A stretch of DNA of 64,000 bases from Deltaproteobacteria bacterium IMCC39146 (GTDB lineage: Bacteria > Desulfobacterota > Desulfuromonadia > Desulfuromonadales > BM103). The stretch spans positions 62,001 through 126,000 of the forward strand of contig JARUHP010000002.1 in the NCBI GenBank assembly GCA_030005635.1, written 5' to 3'. A model generated the notes under the pieces. That model was not told the DNA's origin. It made no database searches and worked only from the letters and a program-made list of their open reading frames with translations. The position numbers were made by a program, and so were the translations under genes. Positions 1 to 5,699 of this stretch are shown here, piece after piece; positions within the stretch are counted from its first letter, which is position 1, and each line of letters opens with the position of its first letter.

Positions 1-895
1 CCGCCTCGGCCAGCAACGGCTCACCGACAAAAAGTGAAAGACGAAGAGAGGGGAGAGAGCCTTCTTTGAGCTGTTTCATGCGGTTGAGTAGGTTGATCTG
101 CACCGGCCCGGAATACCATATGGTTAACTGGTGGCGGCGAATGAAGTGCGCCGGCGCAAAGAGTTGCCGATCAGGTACGACGTAGGTTGCCGCACCGACC
201 TTCCAGGCGCTGAACAGGTCGAAGACGGAAGGGTCCCAGGGTAGATCATTGAATTGTGAAAACCTGTCGTCACTCGACAGACGATAACGCTCTTGGGTCG
301 CGTCGAGAAAATGAGCAACATTGGTGACGGTCGGGGCGATGCCCTTGGGGATTCCGGTACTGCCCGAGGTGAAGACAATATAAGCAGTGTGGTCCGGTGC
401 CACCGCGACCGGCTCTGTTAACGGCAGAGTTTCGGAAATGTCATTCGGGGAGACAGCATCAAGCTCATTGCAGTCGTCAATCGTGTCGCAGGGCGTTATC
501 CACTCAACAACGTCGACGGCGTGGGGGCAAAGCTTTGAGGCGGTTGTGTATGCGTTTCTGTCGATGACGACGGCGCTCAGTTCTGCACGAGCAATAATTT
601 TAGCCAGGTAACTCGTTGGCAGTTTGTTGTTCAGGGGGACATAGACATTCCCCGACCAGAGAGCCGCCAGCACGCCGACATAGGCCTCGACCGTGCGGTT
701 TGCCAGTATTCCGATCCTTGCGCCACCTTCCGGGTGTCTGGACTTAAACCATCCGGCGAGTGCGGAAACCGGCCTGCGCAGTTCGGCATAGCTCCATGCC
801 CGCTCATCAACCCATAAAGCTTCGCGGTCTGGAGCGTCTCGTGTCCAGCGAAAAAAATCGTGCGCTAGGTTATTCTCTCTCGTTCTCTTTCCCAT
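1..895 (-). CDS. Amino-acid/acyl adenylation-domain protein (AMP-binding), 3' part outside window
   Basis: Reading the minus strand from an ATG at 895 gives about 298 codons open to the window edge. The frame contains the AMP-binding P-loop motif FTSGSTGIPKGI near residue 150, and a preceding segment (LRRPVSALAGWF, then GARIGILANR) with the layout of an ANL-superfamily N-domain. An in-frame TGA directly upstream of 895 fixes the start region, although the Shine-Dalgarno is weak. It lies 32 bases downstream of an acyl carrier protein gene on the same strand. That pairing (as in DltA/DltC or stand-alone NRPS modules) suggests that the enzyme activates an amino or fatty acid and loads it on that carrier. 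The substrate cannot be read from this fragment. Confidence 0.85.
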   Translation of the reverse strand, partial: MGKRTRENNLAHDFFRWTRDAPDREALWVDERAWSYAELRRPVSALAGWFKSRHPEGGARIGILANRTVEAYVGVLAALWSGNVYVPLNNKLPTSYLAKIIARAELSAVVIDRNAYTTASKLCPHAVDVVEWITPCDTIDDCNELDAVSPNDISETLPLTEPVAVAPDHTAYIVFTSGSTGIPKGIAPTVTNVAHFLDATQERYRLSSDDRFSQFNDLPWDPSVFDLFSAWKVGAATYVVPDRQLFAPAHFIRRHQLTIWYSGPVQINLLNRMKQLKEGSLPSLRLSLFVGEPLLAEA

Positions 896-927
896 TCATA
901 GTTCACTTTAGGTTTGAGCAAGAAAAA

Positions 928-1182
928 TTATCTTTCCTGGCTGTTTTGATCAATAAACTCAAGTATTTGATTGACGGAGTCAAAGCTTGTCTGGTCGAAG
1001 TAGACCTCCGCAAAGTCGATATCGAAGGTTTCTTCAAGAAAAACAACAATATGCACAACTGCAAGAGAGTCGAGTAGGCCACTCAGGATAAGGGAGTCAT
1101 CATCATCGATGCTCTGAGTGTAACCATGTTCGGAGAGCAGGTGGTGAACAAATTCGGATACAGATTGACGATTGGGCGACAT
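928..1182 (-). CDS. Acyl/peptidyl carrier protein
   Basis: An 84-residue acidic protein with the four-helix carrier signature. The motif LLDSLAVVHIV has the DSL serine that would take the 4'-phosphopantetheine arm, and is followed by FLEETFDIDF. The ATG at 1182 has an AGGAG sequence six bases upstream. It is the promoter-proximal gene of a two-gene unit with the adenylation enzyme at 1-895, so it is probably the acceptor of the adenylated substrate. Length and motif fit DltC/ACP-like stand-alone carriers. I cannot distinguish fatty-acid, D-alanine or NRPS use. Confidence 0.88.
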   Translation of the reverse strand: MSPNRQSVSEFVHHLLSEHGYTQSIDDDDSLILSGLLDSLAVVHIVVFLEETFDIDFAEVYFDQTSFDSVNQILEFIDQNSQER

Positions 1183-1280
1183 GCACAGCTCCTGATGCTT
1201 TCAATATCAATTGAATGCAGATTATATGTTAACCAATGAGGACATTCCAGAGAATTCAGGAGGATGTGGCAAGCGAAGAG

Positions 1281-1315
1281 CAAATGGGGACACACGAATT
1301 GTGTGTCCCCATTTG
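1281..1315. repeat. Palindromic element family A, copy 1
   Basis: Near-perfect inverted repeat: CAAATGGGGACACAC, a short AT-rich centre, and GTGTGTCCCCATTTG. The same 35-bp element recurs at 2724-2758, 3701-3735 and 5149-5184. It is of the REP type associated with RAYT transposases; a truncated RAYT gene lies next to copy 2. It has no T-tract, so it is not a typical terminator. Confidence 0.85.
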
Positions 1316-1453
1316 ACTGGCTCTGTTGCTGTCTTCCTGTGGATATGTAAAAATGAATCACAATGAGGGTTTTAAAGTTTGCAAATTACCTTTTTTCTGC
1401 TTTTATCTTTTGTGATCCAATGCTCACAATTGTTTAATTACAGAGGATTCCAA

Positions 1454-2107
1454 ATGAAAAAGCTGCTGCTTTTGTTAATTGCTCTGTTTGTTCATGGTTG
1501 CGCAAGCACCGCACCAGAAAATAATGATCTAAACAGCAATGCACTACGCCACGAAACTTCTGAGAGCGCTTTGCTCACAGAGGCAGAGTTTATGGATCGT
1601 GTCTCGCAGTCCGCAGATATAATTTACGAAGGTCTGCGTGCTATTGATGATGCCGCCCAACAATATTTTATTGACAACAAAGGTAGCCTGCCTCGTACTG
1701 GCAATCAATTGCGAGACCTGCTGTTGGCTCGTGGTTATCTAGAGGAATGGCCGGAAATTCCTCCTTTCGCATTTACCGAGCCAAGAGTTCAAGACGTTTT
1801 CAAGTATTTTCGTGGATTCGCTAACGTGGACGGTGTTGGCCCGCTGGAAGACGTAATTGATATCATAGATTTAAAAAATGAGGTTTGCCAGGAGTTTATT
1901 CGCCGTTATGCCAGCCCTGGTTTCGGTGACACTATCTATGATTTTGAAGCGGCGGGGAATAAGTATCCAACTGAGACGATCGGCGAGCACATAAAGATCT
2001 ATGCTGTTAATTGGGAAACGGCTGAGTTGGATCGTTGCGATATCTTGTGGGTTATGGAATATACTGGTTTTACTGACAAGATCCTCCCTTTTCCGGTGCC
2101 ACAATAG
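1454..2107 (+). CDS. Outer-membrane-type lipoprotein, paralogue of the one at 31821-32450
   Basis: A 217-residue lipoprotein. The signal peptide MKKLLLLLIALFVHGC ends in a lipobox (VHGC), so Cys16 is the expected lipidated residue. I chose the internal ATG at 1454 because the lipoprotein signal begins there, with AGAGGA upstream. The mature part is unknown to me. It shares long stretches with the second lipoprotein of the window: ESALLTE, IIYEGL, GYLEEWP, RRYASPGFGDT, and HIKIYA. The C-terminal codons and the stop run into a palindromic element (2091-2121), which supplies the last residues FPVPQ. No domain of known function can be named. Confidence 0.8.
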   Translation: MKKLLLLLIALFVHGCASTAPENNDLNSNALRHETSESALLTEAEFMDRVSQSADIIYEGLRAIDDAAQQYFIDNKGSLPRTGNQLRDLLLARGYLEEWPEIPPFAFTEPRVQDVFKYFRGFANVDGVGPLEDVIDIIDLKNEVCQEFIRRYASPGFGDTIYDFEAAGNKYPTETIGEHIKIYAVNWETAELDRCDILWVMEYTGFTDKILPFPVPQ

Positions 2108-2122
2108 TACTGTCACCGGAAT
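2091..2122. repeat. Palindromic element family B, copy overlapping a stop codon
   Basis: TTCCGGTGCCACAATAGTA followed by CTGTCACCGGAATT forms an imperfect inverted repeat of the GGTGACA type. Better copies lie at 4176-4211, 32810-32872 and 33497-33570. It contains the TAG stop of the lipoprotein gene, so the element has become part of the coding sequence. Confidence 0.65.
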
Positions 2123-2490
2123 TACGGTTTGGCTAATATTGTCTGCGATTTCCTGTGCCTCTCTCGCTGAGACGATAAAGGGGGGCCGTATCTATCACGG
2201 TCTGGATCTCTGCATCATGCTGATCTGTGTCGATCGCCAGAACGTGCTCCTCTTTCTTGAATGAGGGGTTCATGTCGAATGCGGGAGAGAGCATCCACCC
2301 GGCAAAAGGGTGTCGACTACAAGCAAGCGTGGCGCTATCCTAGCGACCGCCTGCATGACGCCTACGGCGGAGACGTATAAAACCATCCGAAACACAATTT
2401 TTGCCTTTTAAGCCTAAATAAAACTATCTGGTTATCTACTTCGCTCCACTAATTCTTTAACAAGGAGCTATTGGTCAGAGCAAACTCTTC
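2123..2490. other. Intergenic stretch with no recognisable gene
   Basis: I see no frame with a start signal and a recognisable protein. A 34-codon open stretch after an ATG at about 2279 has no convincing ribosome binding site. The stretch lies in the repeat-rich accessory zone and is probably debris. Confidence 0.4.
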
Positions 2491-2624
2491 CTCACGCCCG
2501 TTCGCTTCACTCTCTTGAGAACGCAGAGGTCGCAGAGAAAACCTTGAGAATAACGCTTATGACCTTTTTAACCCGAAAGCTATGCCCTTGAACTTCTCTG
2601 CGTCCCCTGCGCTCTCTGCGTGAG
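2491..2624. repeat. Long inverted repeat of the CGCAGAG type, copy 1
   Basis: The left arm begins CTCACGCCCGTTCGC and contains ACGCAGAGGTCGCAGAG. The right arm contains CTCTGCGTCCCCTGCG and ends CTCTGCGTGAG. A closely similar unit, also beginning CTCACGCCCGTTCGC, lies at 24527-24639. Related purine/pyrimidine units occur at 19469-19577, 47113-47219, 48319-48450 and 55028-55147. All are intergenic. Confidence 0.7.
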
Positions 2625-2723
2625 ACGCCTTTGATCTATCAGACGTGATCAGATTGTATCAGCGGCCAATTAAAGTCTTTAGCCTGTTTACTGTTCAATC
2701 AATCATCCTGTCTATCCTGCATG

Positions 2724-2758
2724 CAAACAGGGACACACAAATTGTGTGTCCCCATTTG
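2724..2758. repeat. Palindromic element family A, copy 2
   Basis: The left arm GGGACACACAA pairs with TTGTGTGTCCC, flanked by CAAACA and CATTTG. It lies about 70 bases upstream of a truncated RAYT transposase gene (2830-2946), the arrangement expected of a REP element and its transposase. Confidence 0.85.
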
Positions 2759-2829
2759 ATTCTGAAAAGCTATGCCCTTATAATGCAATCTGTTTCTATT
2801 GTAATGATATCTATTTGTTGGAGGGGATT

Positions 2830-2946
2830 ATGGCAAGACTTGCTTGTGTGGTGGTTCCTGGCTGCCCACATCATGTGGCCCAACACGGCAATCGCCGCCA
2901 ACCAACTTTTTTTGACAACAACGATTACCGTCTTTACCTGCCTTGA
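2830..2946 (+). pseudogene. Truncated REP-associated tyrosine transposase (RAYT, Y1_Tnp) N-terminus
   Basis: An ATG at 2830, preceded by GGAGGGG, opens 38 codons: MARLACVVVPGCPHHVAQ, then HGNRRQPTFF and DNNDYRLYLP, then TGA. This is the conserved N-terminus of RAYT proteins (consensus MARxARVVxPGxPHHVTQRGN). The domain is normally at least 150 residues longer and includes the catalytic HUH histidines and tyrosine. Everything after about residue 38 is missing and is replaced by the promoter region of a toxin-antitoxin operon. It is therefore a dead fragment, but it links the GGGGACACAC palindromes to their likely mobilising enzyme. Confidence 0.75.
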
Positions 2947-2971
2947 CTCTATACACCAGTCATGACAATTT

Positions 2972-2991
2972 TTGTACATAAACACGTACAA
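2972..2991. promoter_or_regulatory. Probable autoregulatory operator of the toxin-antitoxin operon
   Basis: TTGTACATAAACACGTACAA is a 20-bp sequence with TTGTAC/GTACAA ends. It lies 15 bases upstream of the antitoxin start and contains TGTACA, the core bound by YefM-YoeB in characterised systems. The adjacent gene is a YefM/Phd-type antitoxin, so self-binding here is a reasonable inference. Confidence 0.55.
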
Positions 2992-3006
2992 CTGTGGAGG
3001 TGTAAA

Positions 3007-3264
3007 ATGTCCAGAGTAACCGCAACAGATGCCCGTCGCGACTTTTTTGAAATCGTAAAAGGGGCAATAGAAAAACACGAAGTTTACCGCATCCAGCACC
3101 GAAATGGTTCTGTCGTGATTCTTTCCGAAAATGATTACGATAACCTCATAGAATCACTCGATCTTCTCTCTATTCCAGGGCTCCGGAAAAGTCTAAAAAA
3201 ATCGGTCAAACAGGTCGGACGTGGTGAAACGGTCTCCCTCGAAGATGCCTTCGGAGACGACTAA
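3007..3264 (+). CDS. Antitoxin of the Phd/YefM family
   Basis: An 85-residue protein. I chose the ATG at 3007 because GGAGGT lies seven bases upstream; a longer frame from 2962 would run through the operator palindrome. The start SRVTATDARRDFFEIVKG is the Phd/YefM DNA-binding fold, and RIQHRNGSVVILSENDYDNL matches its core. The acidic C-terminus would wrap the toxin. The stop overlaps the toxin start by one base (TAATG), implying translational coupling. Role: it neutralises the toxin and represses the operon. An N-terminally truncated transposase lies directly upstream. Confidence 0.85.
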   Translation: MSRVTATDARRDFFEIVKGAIEKHEVYRIQHRNGSVVILSENDYDNLIESLDLLSIPGLRKSLKKSVKQVGRGETVSLEDAFGDD

Positions 3265-3521
3265 TGCCAGAGTATGAGATCCGGTTGACCATAGAAGCAC
3301 TGAAAGACCTGAAAAAACACCCTCCTCGTCTAAAAATAAAACTTAAAGAAATCCTGCAAAATCGTGTCGCGATCGATCCATATTCAGGGAAAAAACTTGT
3401 CGGAGACCTCAGTGACTTCTATTCCGTCCGCTTAAGCTATCAAGACAGGATCCTCTATTCAATTGATGACGCAGAAGCTATTGTCTATATCCACCGGGTC
3501 AAAACGCATTACGGAGATTAA
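3264..3521 (+). CDS. RelE/ParE-superfamily toxin
   Basis: An 85-residue basic protein, MPEYEIRLTIEALKDLKK at the start, then KLVGDLSDFYSVRLSYQDRI and ending YIHRVKTHYGD. This is the RelE/ParE fold with the conserved arginine segment (SVRLSYQDRILY) and a C-terminal RVKTHYGD strand resembling RelE/YoeB ends. It is predicted to act as a ribosome-dependent mRNA endonuclease or a gyrase inhibitor; the sequence alone does not decide which. It overlaps its antitoxin by one base. Confidence 0.85.
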   Translation: MPEYEIRLTIEALKDLKKHPPRLKIKLKEILQNRVAIDPYSGKKLVGDLSDFYSVRLSYQDRILYSIDDAEAIVYIHRVKTHYGD

Positions 3522-3589
3522 ACAGACATTATAGCTTTTGACTCTGGCTTCTCTGCTGTCTCTGCGAGAGAAAGTCTATAACAATTTCT

Positions 3590-3700
3590 TTACGATTGGT
3601 TAACCGCCTGGCTCAGTGCTTCTGCAACGAAACGATTCAGGCTCATGCCATGTTGAGAGGCAGCAATAGCAACCTGCTTATGCAAATCTGGAGCAATCCG
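3590..3700 (-). pseudogene. HicB-like/ribbon-helix-helix antitoxin C-terminal remnant
   Basis: The minus strand encodes RIAPDLHKQVAIAASQHG and then MSLNRFVAEALSQAVNQS followed by TAA. This is the typical C-terminal ribbon-helix-helix tail of HicB-type antitoxins. The upstream coding part is cut off exactly where palindromic element A copy 3 begins (3701). There is no start codon and no adjacent HicA, so it is a remnant. Confidence 0.65.
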
Positions 3701-3735
3701 CAAACGGGGACACACAAATTGTGTGTCCCCGTTTG
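3701..3735. repeat. Palindromic element family A, copy 3
   Basis: CAAACGGGGACACACAAA and TTGTGTGTCCCCGTTTG form a nearly perfect inverted repeat. It sits at the breakpoint of a HicB-like gene remnant, which supports insertion or recombination at this element. Confidence 0.85.
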
Positions 3736-3772
3736 CTGGGATGTGCTCATTTTTCCGTATTCCTGACCCTAG

Positions 3773-3932
3773 CAGCCTGTCGGACTATCTGGGCTGAAGC
3801 GAAAATTTGACTGTTTGAGAACAGATTTTGGCTCTTTTGAGAGTAATAGCCGTAGCTATTGGTCGAAAAGGAGCTGAGATATGGACCAAACAGGCGGATT
3901 TGCAGCCAGTTCATGGTTAGTCCGACAGGTTG
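3773..3932. mobile_element. 160-bp MITE-like element, copy 1
   Basis: The terminal inverted repeats CAGCCTGTCGGACTA and TAGTCCGACAGGTTG bound exactly 160 bp, flanked on both sides by CTAG (3769-3772 and 3933-3936). The interior includes the hairpin AATAGCCGTAGCTATT and no reading frame. A copy of the same length in inverted orientation lies at 39871-40030, with only a few differences. Removing the element and one CTAG rejoins the two parts of an IS3-family orfA remnant on the minus strand (tyr-tyr-arg, then Gln-Glu-Tyr-Gly). This supports transposition with a 4-bp CTAG target duplication. Confidence 0.85.
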
Positions 3933-4067
3933 CTAGCGATAATAAGTAACTTCATTAACACCCGTTTCCTTGATGGCTAGAGCAACAGTTTTCCCCTACC
4001 CAACAAAGATGTCGACTTCACGAAGCTTGCTGACAATTTCTTCTGGACGCTAACGTTTCTTTGACAT
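3933..4067 (-). pseudogene. IS3-family transposase OrfA remnant with in-frame TAG codons
   Basis: From an ATG at 4067 (GGGAGG upstream) the minus strand reads MSKKR, stop, RPEEIVSKLREVDIFVG, stop, GKTVALAIKETGVNEVTYYR, stop. This is the helix-turn-helix N-terminus of IS3-family OrfA, where the stops stand at positions normally Tyr, Gln and Trp. All three are TAG; the last is also the CTAG at the MITE junction. The frame continues beyond the MITE with Gln-Glu-Tyr-Gly and is then lost. No orfB is present. Dead element. Confidence 0.75.
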
Positions 4068-4155
4068 GATTTTCCTCCCTAAAAGCGGTCACACAGTTTA
4101 ACGCGTGATTGGAGTCACTTTTTGGGGTCAAGTCATGGAGACGCGTTGGTATCAA
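4065..4155. repeat. IS left-end segment, direct repeat of 5191-5281
   Basis: About 90 bp around the orfA start, including CCTCCCTAAAAGCGGTC, TTTAACGCGTGATTGGAG and TCACTTTTTGG, recur in the same orientation at 5191-5281. They are most simply two remnants of the same IS3-like left end. Confidence 0.7.
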
Positions 4156-4175
4156 GTCCTCAACCCATGATATTT

Positions 4176-4211
4176 ATTCCGGTGACACAATGGTATTGTG
4201 TCACCGGAATT
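4176..4211. repeat. Palindromic element family B, GGTGACACAAT type
   Basis: A perfect inverted repeat, ATTCCGGTGACACAAT, three-base loop, ATTGTGTCACCGGAAT. It resembles both the GGTGACAGTATACTTA elements at 32-33.6 kb and the GACACAC palindromes. Intergenic. Confidence 0.8.
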
Positions 4212-4273
4212 AAGGGTCAATTCAATAAACTAGGATTTAAGAGAATACTCTGTTGGTGGATAGAATAGATTTG

Positions 4274-4298
4274 AAATAAAAAGACGAGCAAGCTCGTG
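4274..4298 (-). terminator. Terminator of the 4948-4314 toxin-antitoxin operon
   Basis: On the minus strand ACGAGCTTGCTCGT forms a compact hairpin followed by CTTTTTATTT. It stands just past the toxin stop codon. Confidence 0.65.
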
Positions 4299-4313
4299 CT
4301 AACTTAGCGTCTA

Positions 4314-4652
4314 TCAGCTTTCTATTATGTAGCTGGGCTCGTCCTGGCCGTCGACCCAGGCCGTCAGTAAATAACATACGTCGCGCTCATCAACACAGTA
4401 ACGAACATGTAGTCGTCTATAGGCGATATCCTTTATAGCAAGATGGAATTCCTGCTCAACTCCCCCCAGCATTTTTCTCCTAATAGGCCAAGCCCTGGGA
4501 TGTTCATCCATAACGTCCAATATGGCTGTTATCGCTGACGGTAAAGCAAGGTATGCGGCTGGACTTTTCCTCTGCAAGTTTTCTCTGATATCAGAAAAAG
4601 CGGCAAGGAAAGTCGTTGTACGGAGAATCCGGTTATGTTTTTTGGACATCAT
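4314..4652 (-). CDS. RelE/ParE-like toxin (putative)
   Basis: A 112-residue protein encoded directly after a small antitoxin-like gene, with a one-base overlap (TAATG). It has the size, basic character and beta-rich C-terminus of RelE/HigB/ParE toxins: AIKDIAYRRLHVRYCVDERD, then VCYLLTAWVDGQDEP. The two leading Met codons leave the exact start open by one codon. A probable terminator follows. Family assignment rests on the layout and on the RRLHVRYCVD strand pattern; I do not recognise a close named relative. Confidence 0.65.
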   Translation of the reverse strand: MMSKKHNRILRTTTFLAAFSDIRENLQRKSPAAYLALPSAITAILDVMDEHPRAWPIRRKMLGGVEQEFHLAIKDIAYRRLHVRYCVDERDVCYLLTAWVDGQDEPSYIIES

Positions 4653-4948
4653 TAGTTCTTCTTGTTCGAGCGCTCAGCGCTCCTAACCATTTGCTCTCCG
4701 ACTCGCCTGTCCTCATCGATCATTTGAAGTAGATCGTCAATTGGGGCGAAGTGGCCATTCTTGATATCCTCCAATGATTGCAAGGTCATAAGATCTGCAT
4801 TTCGCTCAAGATGATCATCGTTGATTAGCTTTTTCCCGCCAGCTTTATAAAATGCCTGGGGTGTCATATTGTGAACACGACAATATTCGCTGACATTATG
4901 CATCTCTGTATCGTCAAGGGTGATGTTTATCTGATTACGTTTTGACAT
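4652..4948 (-). CDS. Ribbon-helix-helix-like antitoxin (putative)
   Basis: A 98-residue protein that begins SKRNQINITLDDTEMHNV, a beta-strand plus helix pattern of ribbon-helix-helix repressors, followed by EYCRVHNMTPQAFYKAGGKK. The acidic C-terminal half (IDDLLQMIDEDRR) would contact the toxin. The ATG at 4948 follows GGGAGG with good spacing. It is the first gene of a two-gene operon and overlaps the toxin start, as expected of a type II antitoxin. Confidence 0.65.
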   Translation of the reverse strand: MSKRNQINITLDDTEMHNVSEYCRVHNMTPQAFYKAGGKKLINDDHLERNADLMTLQSLEDIKNGHFAPIDDLLQMIDEDRRVGEQMVRSAERSNKKN

Positions 4949-5011
4949 AAAACCTCCCGTCTAGTTTTTCTAGGAATGCTAGCATGGGCATTGGAAAATT
5001 TCAAGATTAAT

Positions 5012-5029
5012 TGGCCGACAGACTGCTAG
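5012..5029. repeat. Solitary MITE terminal repeat remnant
   Basis: GGCCGACAGACTGCTAG resembles the right terminus of the 160-bp element plus its CTAG flank. No complete partner end is present, apart from a weak CTAGCATGGG at about 4979. A decayed or internally deleted copy. Confidence 0.4.
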
Positions 5030-5148
5030 CGCAGACAATGGATACTAAAATACCTTGCTTTGAGATGAGCCGGTAGCGCCTCTCGGTTGCCTGTATATTC
5101 ATAAGCCTTTGCGAGGGGGAGCAACTTTCCTTTCGTTATGTCGCTCTT
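5026..5148 (-). pseudogene. Unidentified coding fragment between two repeats
   Basis: The minus strand reads SDITKGKLLPLAKAYEYTGN, then REALPAHLKARYFSIHCLR and TAG, open from palindromic element A copy 4 (5149). It looks like real protein but has no start codon: the palindrome cuts it at one side, and the TAG lies in the CTAG of the MITE remnant at the other. I do not recognise the family. Confidence 0.35.
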
Positions 5149-5184
5149 CAAACGGGGACACACAATTTGTGTGTCCCCGTTTTG
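5149..5184. repeat. Palindromic element family A, copy 4
   Basis: CAAACGGGGACACACAA and TTTGTGTGTCCCCGTTTTG. It lies between the unidentified coding fragment and the second IS left end. Confidence 0.85.
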
Positions 5185-5190
5185 TATGTC

Positions 5191-5281
5191 CATGACTTTC
5201 CTCCCTAAAGGCGGTCCTATAGTTTAACGCGTGATTGCAGTCACTTTTTGGAGCCAGATCATGGGGTTGAGTTGGTGTTAA
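5191..5281. repeat. IS left-end segment, second copy
   Basis: Matches 4065-4155 over about 90 bp in the same orientation but lacks the transposase codons beyond ATG-Asp. It abuts palindromic element A copy 4. Confidence 0.7.
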
Positions 5282-5348
5282 GAATGCAATGAAATATTCT
5301 TAATTAGTAAGTATTGGTATTAAGGTTGCAATGAAATATGATTAATTA
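5278..5348. promoter_or_regulatory. Two imperfect 29-bp direct repeats upstream of the cytochrome operon
   Basis: The units begin at 5278 and 5320 and share TTAAG, then TGCAATGAAATAT, then TTAATTA, with four mismatches. The period is 42 bp, close to four helical turns. The first unit is itself dyad-symmetric (TTAAGAAT and ATTCTTAA). The position 100-170 bp upstream of the first gene suggests binding sites for a regulator; this is an inference. Confidence 0.45.
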
Positions 5349-5444
5349 ACGCCTTAAAGTTAACGGATTTTATTAATGAGAAGATTAAGTAGCTGTAATA
5401 GTAGGCTTTATTTGAGCCACTTCGTATGCTCAGGAGATGCTGCA

Positions 5445-5699
5445 TTGAAACAATCTTACCTTCTTTTCCGCCTTATCACGGCGATGTCGCTGCCTCTGGG
5501 TGTTATATGGCTCAACTCATTTCTTGTGGCAAATCCCTCGGTCTTTGAGTTCCTGGTCGTGAGTGGCTTGAGTGCTGTGCTGGTTGTCGGTTCGGTGGGG
5601 CTCGATAGGGCCGGTAACTTGGCTATCTTTGATTCTCGTAGCGGTTTGATGGACAAGCTTAATCAATATGGACGTACTGTTCTTGGGAGTAGCTCATGA
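5445..5699 (+). CDS. Small membrane protein, translationally coupled to the giant cytochrome
   Basis: I prefer a TTG start at 5445, with AGGAG eight bases upstream, over the ATG at 5376, which has no binding site. This gives 84 residues: a short basic start KQSYLLFRLITAM, two hydrophobic segments (about residues 8-28 and 36-53), and a polar C-terminus FDSRSGLMDKLNQYGRTVLG. The stop overlaps the cytochrome start (ATGA at 5696-5699). The coupling suggests a role in making, exporting or anchoring the cytochrome. I do not recognise the family. Confidence 0.6.
   Translation: MKQSYLLFRLITAMSLPLGVIWLNSFLVANPSVFEFLVVSGLSAVLVVGSVGLDRAGNLAIFDSRSGLMDKLNQYGRTVLGSSS

Noticed and set aside
928-1077. Plus-strand frame 760-1077 as a gene
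   Set aside because: It overlaps the carrier protein and adenylation genes on the opposite strand and lacks a binding site.
1281-1315. Family A palindromes as intrinsic terminators
   Set aside because: No T-run follows, and the copies stand upstream of, inside, or between broken genes as often as behind complete ones.
3933-4067. TAG codons as pyrrolysine or suppressed stops
   Set aside because: The gene is truncated at both structural and sequence level, and no pyl genes are visible; decay is the simpler explanation.
1281-5184. Spaced palindromes as a CRISPR array
   Set aside because: The repeats are 400-1500 bases apart with genes between them, and no cas genes are present.
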